Shown: positions 8,168 through 17,559 of the stretch, piece by piece
Numbering within the stretch: position 1 is the stretch's first letter
Layout of the letters: every line of letters starts with the position of its first letter
Notes under the pieces: model-generated
What the model saw: only the letters and a program-made list of their open reading frames with translations
Databases searched by the model: none
Told to the model about the DNA's origin: nothing
Program-made: the position numbers and the translations under genes
From: Clostridia bacterium
Lineage (GTDB): Bacteria; Bacillota; Clostridia; Acetivibrionales; DSM-2933
DNA length: 64,000 nucleotides
Assembly: GCA_026416815.1 (NCBI GenBank)
Contig: JAOAEJ010000055.1
Location: 1 to 64,000, forward strand
Reading direction: 5' to 3'

Positions 8168-9358
8168 ATGAAAAAAATTATGCTGAAAGTAATATCAATA
8201 TGTTTGACTTTAATGCTACTTATGTCCGGAGGTATGGTAAGTGCAGTAGGAGTAAGCACAACAAACACAAAGGATACAAGCATTTCCAGCAGTGCCTATA
8301 AGATTGACAATATTAAGGCGACCATTGAATTACCACTAAAGCCGGTTGATATCAACTCTTTCAAAGCAAATATTAAGATTGCCAAAGGTGCTACCAGTAC
8401 TATTTTAAAAGCAGACGGGAAGACGAGTCTTACCAAAGGCAGTATTGTGCCGGGTATGAAAGTTAAGGTTTTTGCTCAAGATAAAAAAACATTTAAAGTT
8501 TACACTATAACCCGCTTTTCAGTAAAGAAATGGAATGTCGGAGGCGCGTCAATCCCAGGTAGTTTTGCTGATGCGGAGGTCATTGATTTAGGGAATGGAG
8601 CATATCGTATGTATTACTGTGTTGAGTCCCATGTTCCGGGAAACCACAGCGAGATATATTCTGCAATATCAAAGGATGGGAAAAAGTGGACTCAGGAAAA
8701 TGGTGTAAGGAGAACATATAGCGTATTCCCCGATATTGTTAAGCTGTCGGATGGAAGGTGGCGTATGTATTATGCGAATGCAACGGGAATAGGAAGTTGT
8801 GTATCCGATGACGGATTGGAGTGGAAGGATGAGCCTGGAATCAGAATAGATACTGGAAACAACCTGGGCTTGGAATTTGAATCTATATCGGCTCCAGCTA
8901 CAACGCTTCTTAATGATGGAACTTACCTTATGGTGTATAGTGTTAGTATAAACAAACAATATAAAAAGGATATACCTAATAAGCATACTTCGCTCTTAAT
9001 GTGGGCTACTTCAAAGAATGGTATAGACTTTGAGAAAAAAGGAATTGCCCTTGATAGCCGCAATGAAGAGTTTCTGGGACTTATGGACGGACCGGAATTT
9101 TTTAAATGGAATGATGGATCGATACGCCTATTTTTTTGGAGTTATATGGGGATTTATTCAAGTACCTATAATAACGGTAAATTTTCGGCACCTGTGCTTG
9201 AATATACAAGTGTTACTGAGCGTGACTTGAATAAGGTATTTCCCTATCCTCTTCCGGTGCCGGCTGATCCAGCCCTAATTAGAATTGGAGATACAATTTT
9301 CATGTATCATGGTTTCCATCCAAATGGTATTTACTATGTAACTTCAAAATTAAAATGA
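8168..9358 (+). CDS. Secreted five-bladed beta-propeller protein (glycosidase-like)
   Basis: This is a 396-aa protein. Residues 1-26 are a signal peptide (MKKIMLKVISICL ... VSA). Residues about 45-115 look like an Ig-like domain of the kind ending KTFKVYTI. From about 125 onward there are repeated GNGAYRMYY / DGRWRMYYA / GTYLMVYS motifs with Asp-rich turns, typical of the five-bladed propellers of the GH43/GH32/GH62 superfamily. It should act outside the cell on a polysaccharide or glycan. I cannot name a specific family, and catalytic residues are not certain, so it could also be a non-catalytic binding propeller. Start: AAAGGAG 8-9 nt before the ATG. It stands alone and converges with the next gene. 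Confidence 0.8.
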   Translation: MKKIMLKVISICLTLMLLMSGGMVSAVGVSTTNTKDTSISSSAYKIDNIKATIELPLKPVDINSFKANIKIAKGATSTILKADGKTSLTKGSIVPGMKVKVFAQDKKTFKVYTITRFSVKKWNVGGASIPGSFADAEVIDLGNGAYRMYYCVESHVPGNHSEIYSAISKDGKKWTQENGVRRTYSVFPDIVKLSDGRWRMYYANATGIGSCVSDDGLEWKDEPGIRIDTGNNLGLEFESISAPATTLLNDGTYLMVYSVSINKQYKKDIPNKHTSLLMWATSKNGIDFEKKGIALDSRNEEFLGLMDGPEFFKWNDGSIRLFFWSYMGIYSSTYNNGKFSAPVLEYTSVTERDLNKVFPYPLPVPADPALIRIGDTIFMYHGFHPNGIYYVTSKLK

Positions 9359-9470
9359 TTAACTAAGAGGTATAGACATGGTGGCAGTTTATATGAGATA
9401 AATATAACAACATATAGACTCCCATGTTTATATCGAAGAATATTTCAGCATTGTACAGGAGTTAAACTAC

Positions 9471-10262
9471 CTATAGCTCCCTATAAAAATTACAATCAAA
9501 TCGGCATTCAGAAATAAGTTTTTTTGAAGGCTTCTGATCCCTTGATTGCAACCATCTTTTTAGAAAGTCATTTCTGCAAGTGATTCGGGCGCCTAATTCC
9601 ACTTTGTAATCCATGTAGGGGTGTCCTAAGTTCCAGAAATGATAGCCGTGATACTGCAAGGTCTTAGCAAGTAGTACCAATTGAAGCTTACCAAAATTAT
9701 TATGTTTTTTATTGTTTTTATCACAAAATCCGGTCAGACTTGTATAGGTAGCTCCAATCACATATCCTATTTCACCGGCAATAGTTTCGTTATCGAATGT
9801 ACTGCAAAGTTCAACTGTTACAATATCAAAATCTCTTTTTTTATCACTATAAGCTGTTAACTTGTGCAGTAAATCCACATATTTGTCACTTAACCAACTG
9901 TTTTTATGATAGTTGGTTATTTTATTGATGGTATTGTCAAGGCCTCCATTCACCCTGACATAATAGCTATTATCCAAGAAAGCTTGGCTCTCCATAACCT
10001 TTTTTATTTTTTTTGATATGATTAAATCATTCCAGTCAAGTACTGCATAATGCGTCTGAATTTCAGGCATTAGGACATCGGAGCCATTGATATTCAGATA
10101 GGTGCTAATGAATCCGGCATAAGCACTTTCAATGTAGAAATCTTCATTCCAATCGTCGCTCCAGTAAAAATGATGGTATGTGTCCGGATAAATGCTGGAG
10201 TACAATAAATGCTCGTTTAGCAAATTGTCTAACGTAAGCTGGTAAATACGATCCTGGTCCAT
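9471..10262 (-). CDS. Aat-like (leucyl/phenylalanyl-tRNA-protein transferase family) protein
   Basis: This is a 263-aa protein. The C-terminal half has the pattern of the Aat family: VELCSTFDNETIAGEIGYVI, then NNFGKLQLVLLAKTLQYHG, then a hydrophobic strand and VELGARITCRNDFL, comparable to the GGLYG, ASK and SLGA motifs of Aat. The N-terminus (SIYPDTYHHFYWSDDW) would be the entry of the GNAT-like fold. Aat attaches Leu or Phe from tRNA to proteins for N-end-rule degradation, but the substrate here is unknown and divergence is large. Such a gene is unexpected in a clostridium. The start lies after AAGGAGCGG on the minus strand. It is transcribed away from the kinase gene at 10433. Confidence 0.55.
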   Translation of the reverse strand: MDQDRIYQLTLDNLLNEHLLYSSIYPDTYHHFYWSDDWNEDFYIESAYAGFISTYLNINGSDVLMPEIQTHYAVLDWNDLIISKKIKKVMESQAFLDNSYYVRVNGGLDNTINKITNYHKNSWLSDKYVDLLHKLTAYSDKKRDFDIVTVELCSTFDNETIAGEIGYVIGATYTSLTGFCDKNNKKHNNFGKLQLVLLAKTLQYHGYHFWNLGHPYMDYKVELGARITCRNDFLKRWLQSRDQKPSKKLISECRFDCNFYREL

Positions 10263-10432
10263 ATAAATTTCAACCGCTCCTTCCGCAAATCCTACAGTAA
10301 CCTATCTTTATACAAATGATTTTAAACCAATCGTATAAGATATACAATGGATACAAAAAATCTGATAGAATTGTTTTGACAGATTTAATAATTAGAATAT
10401 TTTGATTTTAATAAACGGAGAACTTTTATAGC

Positions 10433-11404
10433 ATGAATAAAAATTTTGAAAGAGTAATTCTCAAGGCAACTAATTCAAGAGAACTATATGAAACTGAAGA
10501 AGTGCAGGAACTATGGGGAGGATATGGTAAGATACTGCGTTATGGGCTGATTGGTTCAGATTTAAAAAGCGTGGTGGTTAAAAATGTGTGTTTGCCCAAA
10601 CGTGACAGGCAACTTCGTGGCGGGGATATATCGTATCAGAGAAAGCTAAAATCTTATAAAGTAGAAATGGCTTTTTATGAAAATTGGAGCAGAAAGTGTG
10701 GGAGTGATTGCAGAGTCCCTGAGTGGTATGCCTTTCAGTGGCAGAATGATGAATTTTTAATGGTTTTTGAAGATATTGATACAGCGGGTTTTGAAAAGAG
10801 AAGACGAGATGTAAGTTGGAATGAAATGCAGGCGTGTTTGAAATGGCTGGCCAATTTTCATGCAACATTTATGAGGGAAAAGCCGGAAAATTTATGGTCA
10901 CAAGGTACTTACTGGCATTTAGAAACCCGTCCGGATGAATTAAAAGCTTTAAATGATATAGCATTAAAGTCGGCAGCTAAAGCAATAGACAGAAAACTCA
11001 ATAACTGCCGATTCAAAACTTTTGTTCATGGGGATGCTAAACTGGCGAATTTCTGCTTTTCCGAAGATGGAAATAGTGTAGCGGCAGTGGACTTCCAATA
11101 TGTTGGCGGTGGCTGCGGTATGAAGGATGTTGCATATTTTATAGACAGCTGCTTATATGATGATGAGTGTGAAAGCTGGGAGTCCGATGTTTTAACTTTT
11201 TATTTTAGAGAACTAAAAAAAGCGTTGTATGCGAAACAAAAGAGTATTGACTTTGATGAGTTGGAAAAAGAGTGGCGTGATTTATACCCTGTAGCATGGA
11301 CAGACTTTTACCGTTTTCTTAAAGGCTGGGCTCCGGGACATTATGAAACCCGGTATAGCGAACGTATTGCCCGCAAAGTTATTAGTAGTCTTAATATAAA
11401 CTAG
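10433..11404 (+). CDS. Aminoglycoside phosphotransferase/ecdysteroid-kinase-like protein
   Basis: This is a 323-aa soluble protein with the small-molecule kinase fold. Brenner's motif is [13 protein letters not shown] (about residues 199-211) and the metal-binding motif is [10 protein letters not shown], with DFQ where APH enzymes usually have DxD; DFQ is typical of the EcKinase/CHK-type subfamily. The N-lobe has MAFYENW and FLMVFEDID, as in choline/ecdysteroid kinases. The phosphate acceptor is unknown. There is no strong ribosome site (GGAGAAC about 12 nt upstream). Its 3' end meets a bidirectional terminator. Confidence 0.75.
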   Translation: MNKNFERVILKATNSRELYETEEVQELWGGYGKILRYGLIGSDLKSVVVKNVCLPKRDRQLRGGDISYQRKLKSYKVEMAFYENWSRKCGSDCRVPEWYAFQWQNDEFLMVFEDIDTAGFEKRRRDVSWNEMQACLKWLANFHATFMREKPENLWSQGTYWHLETRPDELKALNDIALKSAAKAIDRKLNNCRFKTFVHGDAKLANFCFSEDGNSVAAVDFQYVGGGCGMKDVAYFIDSCLYDDECESWESDVLTFYFRELKKALYAKQKSIDFDELEKEWRDLYPVAWTDFYRFLKGWAPGHYETRYSERIARKVISSLNIN

Positions 11405-11462
11405 CACAACGAGTTAAGTTAAGGGAAGATAAATGAAACTAAATAATCAAATTTTAGTGGGT

Positions 11463-11490
11463 AAAAGCCGCACAAAGTGCGGCTTTTGTC
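11463..11490. terminator. Bidirectional intrinsic terminator
   Basis: AAAAGCCGCAC pairs perfectly with GTGCGGCTTTT over an AAA loop, with A- and T-tracts on both sides. It sits between convergent genes ending at 11404 and 11500. Confidence 0.9.
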
Positions 11491-11499
11491 ATTTATATA

Positions 11500-11880
11500 C
11501 TATCTCCTGCATCTTCTTCGGCATCTTCTAAAAGCCCTCTCGGCCTCTTTTATACAAATTGATTGCAATCTGCGATTTTTTATCTTTAAACATGATTTGA
11601 TGTCGTCGGAGTATCTTTCTCTGCACCTTTGAATGCAACGTCTGTTGGTGACGCGCTGCTCATCCGAGTAAAAGCCCTGCTCTTCATAAACATAGCCGTT
11701 CTGGTCCACGATAAGGCCTTCTTCCCACAAATCTCTGGCTATTTCCTGTCTCTCTTCATAGCCTATCATGTCCCATCCAGGGTAGCGAATAGGTTGATCT
11801 TCGTAAGCATCGCGTTGGTCATAAGGATTATTGCATTGACAGGGTGGGTTTTGCCCATAATTATAGAATTGATTGAACAT
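11500..11880 (-). CDS. Small Cys/Arg-rich hypothetical protein
   Basis: This 126-aa protein starts at the ATG at 11880, preceded by AAAGGAGTG; a GTG three codons upstream overlaps that site. The N-terminal third is rich in Asn, Gln, Tyr, Pro and Gly with CQCNNP. The C-terminal third carries paired cysteines and arginines (RRCIQRCRERY, IKSCLKIK, ending RRCRRRCRR). I do not recognise a family. The composition resembles small clostridial spore-coat or spore-associated proteins, but this is only a resemblance. It is a single gene with its own ribosome site and a downstream terminator. Confidence 0.7.
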   Translation of the reverse strand: MFNQFYNYGQNPPCQCNNPYDQRDAYEDQPIRYPGWDMIGYEERQEIARDLWEEGLIVDQNGYVYEEQGFYSDEQRVTNRRCIQRCRERYSDDIKSCLKIKNRRLQSICIKEAERAFRRCRRRCRR

Positions 11881-12194
11881 TATGTTCACTCCTTTTAGTT
11901 AATTTATAGTTCAATATATGCTTAGTAAAAGGTCAATGTTCTACTATATTGCGAAGAAGCGAATATTACTTCTGGCACTTATTAGATAACATAAAATAGG
12001 AATTAATGTATAAAAAAGTTGAATAAACTATTGAATATTATGGCTATAAATGCATGTAACATAAAACAGAGACATAATATGAGACCTCTTTGCGTGGGTA
12101 CACCTTATTAGGAGTTGCAATAATAGGATATCTAGTGAAGATTTAAACAAATTAAACATAAACCACAATATACAGCGCAGTTTTACAGTAGTCG

Positions 12195-12226
12195 AGGACT
12201 TGTATAGCCGCGGATTGCCTCCACCA
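12195..12226 (+). other. Possible degenerate tmRNA 3' end
   Basis: The stretch ends GCGGATTGCCTCCACCA, like the acceptor end of a tmRNA or tRNA including CCA, and is followed by the same terminator that follows the clearer tmRNA-like fragment at 33354-33439. The rest of a tmRNA is not present. It may be an attachment-site scar. Confidence 0.35.
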
Positions 12227-12231
12227 AAGCG

Positions 12232-12265
12232 AAAAGTATCACCAGAAAATAGTGGTACTTTTTTG
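12232..12265 (+). terminator. Intrinsic terminator shared with 33447
   Basis: AAAAGTATCAC ... GTGGTACTTTTTT forms a stem around CAGAAAATA. Nearly the same sequence occurs at 33447-33481, and its right half at 51223-51248. Confidence 0.7.
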
Positions 12266-12458
12266 ATTTGCTCTCAATTTGACCCTTTATGTATGTCGCG
12301 ATATACATCGAAATCTATATTTTATAACTCTATTATACCATTTAGCTAGCTTGCACTTTATGAATAGCCTTATTTAACTGGTTTTTCAAACAGTCTGTCC
12401 TTTCTTTTTTTAGCGGAATGTGAAATAATCATGATAAGTATAGAATCGCAGCTTAGAA

Positions 12459-12641
12459 ATGTTGAAGGATGAACTGAGGGCTGAAAGAATTCAAAAGTGG
12501 ATAGCTTTTGTATATAACCGAAATTCTGCCAACAATATTGAAGTAAATCCTACGCAAGTTATGGCTGTGAAATTACTATACGAACTATATGCTGAAAAGG
12601 AAAATGAGATATATGTTGATACCATCGAATCTTGTAAATGA
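12459..12641 (+). CDS. Small ORF of unknown nature
   Basis: This 60-codon ORF (MLKDELRAERIQKWIAFVYN at the start) overlaps the beginning of the next gene by about 29 nt. The codon pattern and amino-acid mix look protein-like (helical, charged), but no good ribosome site precedes the ATG and no family is recognised. It may be the last part of a decayed gene whose 5' portion is lost, or a short upstream gene translationally coupled to the methyltransferase. Confidence 0.3.
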   Translation: MLKDELRAERIQKWIAFVYNRNSANNIEVNPTQVMAVKLLYELYAEKENEIYVDTIESCK

Positions 12642-13311
12642 AAAATTTGATGATCGTTATTTTGATGTAGTTAATGCGTTGGACGAAGCGCAACAGATTT
12701 ATTTTAAGAATAATAATCTTATTGAGCGGATTACTATGGGGATAGAATCAAAAACAACTTTTGTAATTGGCGAAACAGGCTTTGGTGCTGGGCGCTTGGT
12801 AATTTCACTTATGGAATTTATGGAGAAAAGTGGTTTGAAAAATATTTCTATAGAATATAATTCAGTGGAACTGTATCCCTTGAGCCCTGAGAGAATGCTC
12901 AATATCCTAGATGGATTTAGAGATCGGGTTGGTGAGGGTATCGATACACTTGTGGAAGCATATCGGAGTATTGACATCACTGTGGCTGGCTGGCATTCAA
13001 TGAAAATACAGCAATCATTTGGAACGCTTGAGCTTAACCTTTGGATAGGAGAAGCGCTTGAAATGGTGGAAGCTTTGGAAAAATCCTGCGATGTCTGGTT
13101 TCTTGATGGGCACAGTCCCAAAAAAAATCCTTCAATATGGCGGCCGGAGTTGCTTATGGAAATTGGAAAAAAGACAAAAACTGGAGGCACCTGTTCCACT
13201 TTTACTGTAGCAGGTGCTGTAAAAAGTGCCCTCATGGAAGCTGGCTTTACACTTAAGAAATTCCCTGGGTGTGGTGGGAAAAAACAGGTGCTGCAAGGAG
13301 TAAAATGTTGA
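12613..13311 (+). CDS. mnmD: tRNA 5-methylaminomethyl-2-thiouridine methyltransferase (MnmD type)
   Basis: This protein of about 232 aa matches the methyltransferase half of MnmC. It begins IPSNLVNEKFDDRYFDVVNA, has the SAM-binding loop IGETGFGAGRLV, and later VWFLDGHSPKKNPSIW and GTCSTFTVAGAV, the hallmarks of the family. It transfers methyl from SAM to the nm5 group at wobble U34 of tRNA. The FAD oxidase half of enterobacterial MnmC is absent, as usual for stand-alone MnmD of Gram-positives. Start: ATG 12613 (12 nt after AAAAGG) or ATG 12604 (too close); uncertain. The neighbouring minus-strand gene also modifies tRNA. Confidence 0.85.
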   Translation: MLIPSNLVNEKFDDRYFDVVNALDEAQQIYFKNNNLIERITMGIESKTTFVIGETGFGAGRLVISLMEFMEKSGLKNISIEYNSVELYPLSPERMLNILDGFRDRVGEGIDTLVEAYRSIDITVAGWHSMKIQQSFGTLELNLWIGEALEMVEALEKSCDVWFLDGHSPKKNPSIWRPELLMEIGKKTKTGGTCSTFTVAGAVKSALMEAGFTLKKFPGCGGKKQVLQGVKC

Positions 13312-13364
13312 TTTAAGCTTATAATAAGGGTTTGCAAGGAATGACTCAAGGCTGGTAAGTACTG

Positions 13365-14330
13365 TTATGTGAGAGGGGAATCACTCCATACCGAAGAAGA
13401 ATGAAGGATCTGGTTTACCACTTCCAAATAATCAGCAGTGGTATGACATTTCTTTATTTTTTTCATGAGCCTGCCGTCCTTATCAGTGTGGACCGACATG
13501 TACACCCAGAACTCCTTCATTTTGTCACACAAATGCTTTTCCCCAGAAAGTATATTTTTGTAATAATTAAAAATCTCATCGTGAAAATGTCTGACCATGC
13601 TTATTTTATTGGCAGACGGAATCATTTGCCCTTTGATGACGGATGGCAAGAATGGATCTCTAAGTGCCCCTCTGCCAAGCATGAAGTTTTTTATAGAAGG
13701 AAAACGCAAGCTGATACGCATGAAGTCAGCATATGTGAATATATCGCCATTATAGGTTACTTCGTGTTTGCAAGCGGAAGCAAGAGTTTCAAATGAATCC
13801 AGATCAACGTTACCGGTGTACATCTGTATACCGGTGCGGGCATGGATAATCACACCACCCAAGGGATATTCGTTAAGCACCTTAATCACACGCATTCCAT
13901 CTTCAGGATCATCCAATCCCAGCCTCATCTTTACCGTTAGAGTATAAGAGCTATCAGCACAAGCAATGTCGAGAAATTTCTTTATCATATCTGCATACGG
14001 CAGGATACCGGAACCTTTTTTCTTATTTGTTACCATGGGAAAGGGACACCCTATGTTCCAGTTTATCTCGTTGTATCCCATGTCAACGATGGCAGAAGAA
14101 AAAAGCCTGAAATCAGTTCCATTATTGCTGAGAAGCTGAGGAACAATCTTAACCGCAGGGTCATTACGTTCAGGAAGAAGATCCTTCAATAGTAAATGAC
14201 TTGCTTTTTTCATATCGGCAGTGGCAATAAACGGTGTATAATACGCATCGATACCACCGAAAATCCTTGCAAAAGCGTTCCTGTAACATGCCATAGTCAT
14301 ACCTTGGATTGGGGCCAAAAAAAGATTCAT
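13365..14330 (-). CDS. tRNA-dihydrouridine synthase family protein (copy 1)
   Basis: This is a 321-aa FMN-dependent TIM-barrel protein. The N-terminus FLAPIQGMT is the usual FMN-binding start, Cys95 in NWNIGCPFPMV is the conserved proton donor, VKMRLGLDD and VIIHARTG follow, and YNGDIFT and LGRGALRDP close the FMN phosphate site. It reduces uridines of tRNA to dihydrouridine. The closest type is the shorter DusC/DusA-like clostridial group; the target position cannot be named. A similar gene lies at 43914-44885, so the window carries two paralogues. The ribosome site is AGGAGAG on the minus strand before 14330. Confidence 0.9.
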   Translation of the reverse strand: MNLFLAPIQGMTMACYRNAFARIFGGIDAYYTPFIATADMKKASHLLLKDLLPERNDPAVKIVPQLLSNNGTDFRLFSSAIVDMGYNEINWNIGCPFPMVTNKKKGSGILPYADMIKKFLDIACADSSYTLTVKMRLGLDDPEDGMRVIKVLNEYPLGGVIIHARTGIQMYTGNVDLDSFETLASACKHEVTYNGDIFTYADFMRISLRFPSIKNFMLGRGALRDPFLPSVIKGQMIPSANKISMVRHFHDEIFNYYKNILSGEKHLCDKMKEFWVYMSVHTDKDGRLMKKIKKCHTTADYLEVVNQILHSSSVWSDSPLT

Positions 14331-14712
14331 ATTCGCTCTCTCCTAGTCAAGTTTAGGAATTAATTCATCATCCATACTATATAGTTATTGGGATAAATGC
14401 AATAGAAAACTAAGGGAAGGTTCTTTTGTTTCTGCGAGCTATAGTATAGTGTATTAAAAAGAAGATGTGGGTGATTGAGAGATTAGCCTAGTTTGCAGGG
14501 CTTAATGAAACGGAAGAATCGTCCCTACGCTTTCCACGAACACTTACTACTTCAAAGGTGGCTTTGCAGTTACCGTGTTACTGTAGTACAAAATAAAATG
14601 CGCGGTTAGGCTTGGTGTACCTCCTTGATCGCTCGTTTTTATTTTGAATTTAATTACTGTAATATTTGTATGTAGTTTGTAATGCTCCATAACATTTCAA
14701 TGGAATTATACC
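14331..14712. other. Spacer without recognised features
   Basis: No gene, tRNA or clear structured element is seen between the dus start and the palindrome at 14713. Sequence around 14460-14660 is less AT-rich than its surroundings and could be remnant DNA. Confidence 0.5.
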
Positions 14713-14748
14713 ATAAAACAATATTGAGTATACTCAATATTGTTTTAT
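14713..14748. terminator. Perfect 36-bp palindrome, terminator of the SLATT-like gene
   Basis: ATAAAACAATATTGAGTA is followed directly by its reverse complement. It overlaps the stop codon region of the minus-strand gene ending at 14745 and carries T-rich flanks on the minus strand. Confidence 0.75.
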
Positions 14749-15365
14749 GTCTTTTTCTCGTCATTCTTAAACTCTGATACACTAGGAAAATTATCAGTCT
14801 CCATATTTCTAACATTTTTTCTGATTTGTTGAACTTTCATAAAATAATTTTCAATTTGCTCTTTTTCGTCTTTACCAAACTTATATGGCATATCTAAAAA
14901 TTCCCTATATAAATCATAAAACTCTGATTCTCCATGCCTGAATGATTTATAATTATTTTCAACTTTTAAAATTTTATGTAGACCCAGTAATAGAGCTGCA
15001 TGTAAGGACATCATTGTTAAAAAGCTCTTTGCTAAGGTACTCCCGTCAATGAATTGTGTTATAGTTGGAATCAATATTGAAATTGGCATTGTCCACATAA
15101 TACAATAGTAATGAAAATACTTGAACAATTCTGCTTTGTTCTTCCAAAATATTAATGTTCCATGAATACGTGAGTAGTGGTGCTCTAATTTTATTTTATT
15201 ATCCTCGGAAAAGCTTTTTGATTCATTAAAAGATGCACCACCTGGGTTTAAATCTACTTTCTTAAATAATGCCTTCAAAGTTGGTATTAAAGTTACAATG
15301 GCTAAAACTATATAAATAAGAATAGCCCATGTCCACCCATTAAGTGTTGGAAAAGAATTTAACAT
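14745..15365 (-). CDS. Membrane protein, SLATT/DUF4231-like
   Basis: This is a 206-aa protein with an N-terminal membrane helix (about 13-33), a soluble segment containing HHYSRIHGTLIFWKNKAELF, then two adjacent helices (about 85-107 and 113-131) and a charged helical tail. Two close membrane helices framed by charged helices is the layout of SLATT domains (DUF4231-like), which are proposed pore-forming effectors in nucleotide-signalling defence systems. The match is by layout, so confidence is moderate. The gene is divergent from a TIR-like protein gene, in line with a defence role. AGGAGG lies 5 nt before the ATG. Confidence 0.45.
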   Translation of the reverse strand: MLNSFPTLNGWTWAILIYIVLAIVTLIPTLKALFKKVDLNPGGASFNESKSFSEDNKIKLEHHYSRIHGTLIFWKNKAELFKYFHYYCIMWTMPISILIPTITQFIDGSTLAKSFLTMMSLHAALLLGLHKILKVENNYKSFRHGESEFYDLYREFLDMPYKFGKDEKEQIENYFMKVQQIRKNVRNMETDNFPSVSEFKNDEKKT

Positions 15366-16035
15366 AATGACCTCCTCGGAGCATATTATATATTAATCAA
15401 TAGATATAACTTTTTGAAAATTAGTGTTTTCTTGATAGAGGTAATGCTTATATTATTTTACACTATTATTTATATACGGTAAACATTTGGAGTGTCTCTC
15501 ATTAATTTTAAAGCATTTCGTCTTTGCGTACCGTCTAATAGCTAAGATGTTTTTGTTCCTTTTTTATAATTATAACTTCTACTGGATATTCTTTGAACAC
15601 ACTTATACACAACTTGAGGTTTTGGATATTTTCCTAAGTAGCCTTTCTCTGGGAATATGGCAATTTTATTTTTGATCATCCAAAAAAGTTGTCAAAGGTA
15701 GTGGTTCAATTATATACCCCATTCCATATCCTCCATACTAACACTAACTGATTAACTTATCCATAATTATGGTAATATTATAATATAATTGAATTTATTT
15801 TGCCATGTTTCATAAAATGATTTCTAACTTATATTATTTGGCTACGAAGGTGGCTGGTTGTGTCTGGGGAGTTTTTGATTCAGTAATTTTTAAGACTCAG
15901 TAAATGATAGGTCACTTAAAAACGTGCTATGTTGACAGGGGAAGTAGTTTTTGATAACAAGTGTACCACCTACGATAATAATCTGAATACTAGCAAAAAA
16001 GCTGTCTAGTTCTTAGTGTCGACTTGATTCAATTG
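15366..16035. other. Divergent spacer without genes
   Basis: No gene is seen between the divergent SLATT-like and TIR-like genes, apart from the promoter at 16036-16065. Short ORFs here have no ribosome sites. Confidence 0.5.
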
Positions 16036-16065
16036 TTGTATCAATATAGGAATAAGTGGTATAAT
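16036..16065 (+). promoter_or_regulatory. Promoter of the TIR-like gene
   Basis: TTGTAT (16036-16041), 18-nt spacer, TATAAT (16060-16065); 33 nt remain before the start codon at 16099. Confidence 0.6.
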
Positions 16066-16098
16066 TTGAATGAAAAACGTTATCTGGGGGTAAGTAGC

Positions 16099-17235
16099 AT
16101 GATGTGGCGGGTATTTGAGGATATTTTATATTCATATAAACATGATTATGAAAGAATTAAGCATTTACAGGAGAATAAGTTGGAGATATCAAAACTTGAA
16201 CAAGCCAAAATACGAGCTAAATATGAGGGTGACTTACTAAATAGGTTTAAATCATGTACAGAAGACATTACGAAAAATTACCAAGTAGAGATTGGACTGG
16301 GTGCAGGTAGATGGACCAATGTACCATATATAGCTATTATGGATAAGCGCATCACTACTAGTACGAAAAAAGGGTTTTATGTAGTATATTTGTTTGAGAG
16401 TAATATGGATAGAGTATATTTATCTTTAAATCAAGGAGAAAGTGGTAGTTTAACTAAAGAGCAGATTTCAGAAGTCAAAAAAAAGTATATGTGTAAAGAT
16501 TTTTCTACAGAAATAATTAACCTTGGAGCAACCACGCAATTAACAAGAGGATATGAAAATAGGCATATCCTTGGAAAAAGTTACGAGAAATTTTTCCTCC
16601 CTTCAGACTACAAGATGCGAGAAGAACTAGCTGGGATGTTAGATATATATAGGCAGACAATAAATGATTACAAAAATTATTTGGAAGGAATTTCAGATAA
16701 TCATTTATCAAATAAAGCAGAAGGAAGTAGATATAAAACAAATAATTCTATTGAAATAGAGGAGGATAAAAGAATGAAAGTGGATTCTATTGATAATAAT
16801 CGTATTTTTATAGTCCATGGTAGAAACGAGGTATATAAAGAAAAAGCAGCAAGATTATTGGAAAAACTAGACCTTGAGCCAATAATTTTGCATGAGCAAA
16901 CTAATAAAAGTAGGACAATAATTGAAAAGTTCGAATCATACTCAGATGTCAAATATGCCATAGTTTTATTAACACCAGATGATGAGGGAAAGTTAACCAA
17001 AACAAGTTCAGACCTAAAAGGAAGGGCTCGACAAAATGTTATTTTTGAGCTTGGTTACTTTATAGGAAAGCTTGGGAGAGATAGGGTGTGCTCGCTATAC
17101 CTTGATGATGTAGAACTGCCATCTGATATTAGTGGCGTTACATACATTGAGCTTGATAAAACTGATGCGTGGAAATTTAACTTAGCAAAAGAACTCAAAG
17201 AAGCTGGATTTAGGATAGATTTAAATAAAGTATAA
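16099..17235 (+). CDS. MrcB_N-like domain fused to TIR-like nucleotide-binding domain; candidate defence protein
   Basis: This protein has 378 aa. Residues about 1-225 carry the MrcB-like N-terminal domain (DUF3578), with VEIGLGAGRWTNVPYIAIMD and YVVYLFESNMDRVYLSLNQG as its hallmark strands. Residues 235-378 are a TIR-like domain of the PF10137 type: RIFIVHGRNE, then PIILHEQTNKSRTIIEKFE, YAIVLLTPDDEG, ARQNVIFELGYFIGKLGR and VCSLY. Relatives of this TIR type degrade NAD in CBASS and Pycsar immunity. The MrcB_N domain is found on restriction-like proteins and may sense DNA or a ligand. Start: ATG 16099 with GGGGG 8 nt upstream. No cyclase gene is adjacent. Confidence 0.8.
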   Translation: MMWRVFEDILYSYKHDYERIKHLQENKLEISKLEQAKIRAKYEGDLLNRFKSCTEDITKNYQVEIGLGAGRWTNVPYIAIMDKRITTSTKKGFYVVYLFESNMDRVYLSLNQGESGSLTKEQISEVKKKYMCKDFSTEIINLGATTQLTRGYENRHILGKSYEKFFLPSDYKMREELAGMLDIYRQTINDYKNYLEGISDNHLSNKAEGSRYKTNNSIEIEEDKRMKVDSIDNNRIFIVHGRNEVYKEKAARLLEKLDLEPIILHEQTNKSRTIIEKFESYSDVKYAIVLLTPDDEGKLTKTSSDLKGRARQNVIFELGYFIGKLGRDRVCSLYLDDVELPSDISGVTYIELDKTDAWKFNLAKELKEAGFRIDLNKV

Positions 17236-17549
17236 ATTTATCGTATGTACTGCAATTTGGAAATAAAAATTGTTGGTTGGATATTCAGAATTTCTCCTTT
17301 TAGCAGTATAAACATTAACTCTTAAATATTTGTGGTGCCTATAATAGGGAAAAAAGTGCTAGTAATTATCCCTTATATAGAGATATAACATCGTAGATTT
17401 CTCTAAATATGGTTTGCGTCAGTCGACGAAAGCTACCTTAGAAGGCAAAGTGTTGTAGCTTCTAAAAGTAGCTTTAAATTGCAAAGCTAAGAAGGCTAAA
17501 AAAGCGGGAATAGACCAAGCTTATTTATACTTGGTAGAAACCTCAACCA
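17236..17549. other. Spacer with short inverted repeats
   Basis: No gene is seen. Several short repeats around 17428-17540 (GAAAGCTAC / GTAGCTTC, ACCAAG / CTTGGT) suggest RNA structure, but no known element is recognised. Confidence 0.4.
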
Positions 17550-17559
17550 CAAAAACACC

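Larger units (their letters stand above)
11881..12458. other. Gene-free spacer with possible tmRNA-end remnant
   Basis: No gene is visible. The stretch ends with a short tmRNA-3'-like sequence and a terminator (see 12195-12226 and 12232-12265). The rest is AT-rich without clear motifs. Confidence 0.5.

Noticed and set aside
14456..14660. Possible structured RNA in the dus/SLATT spacer
   Set aside because: I could not find consistent helices or a second copy, so there is no support.
15487..15675. 62-codon ORF on the plus strand
   Set aside because: No ribosome site, unusual composition, and it lies in an AT-rich spacer.
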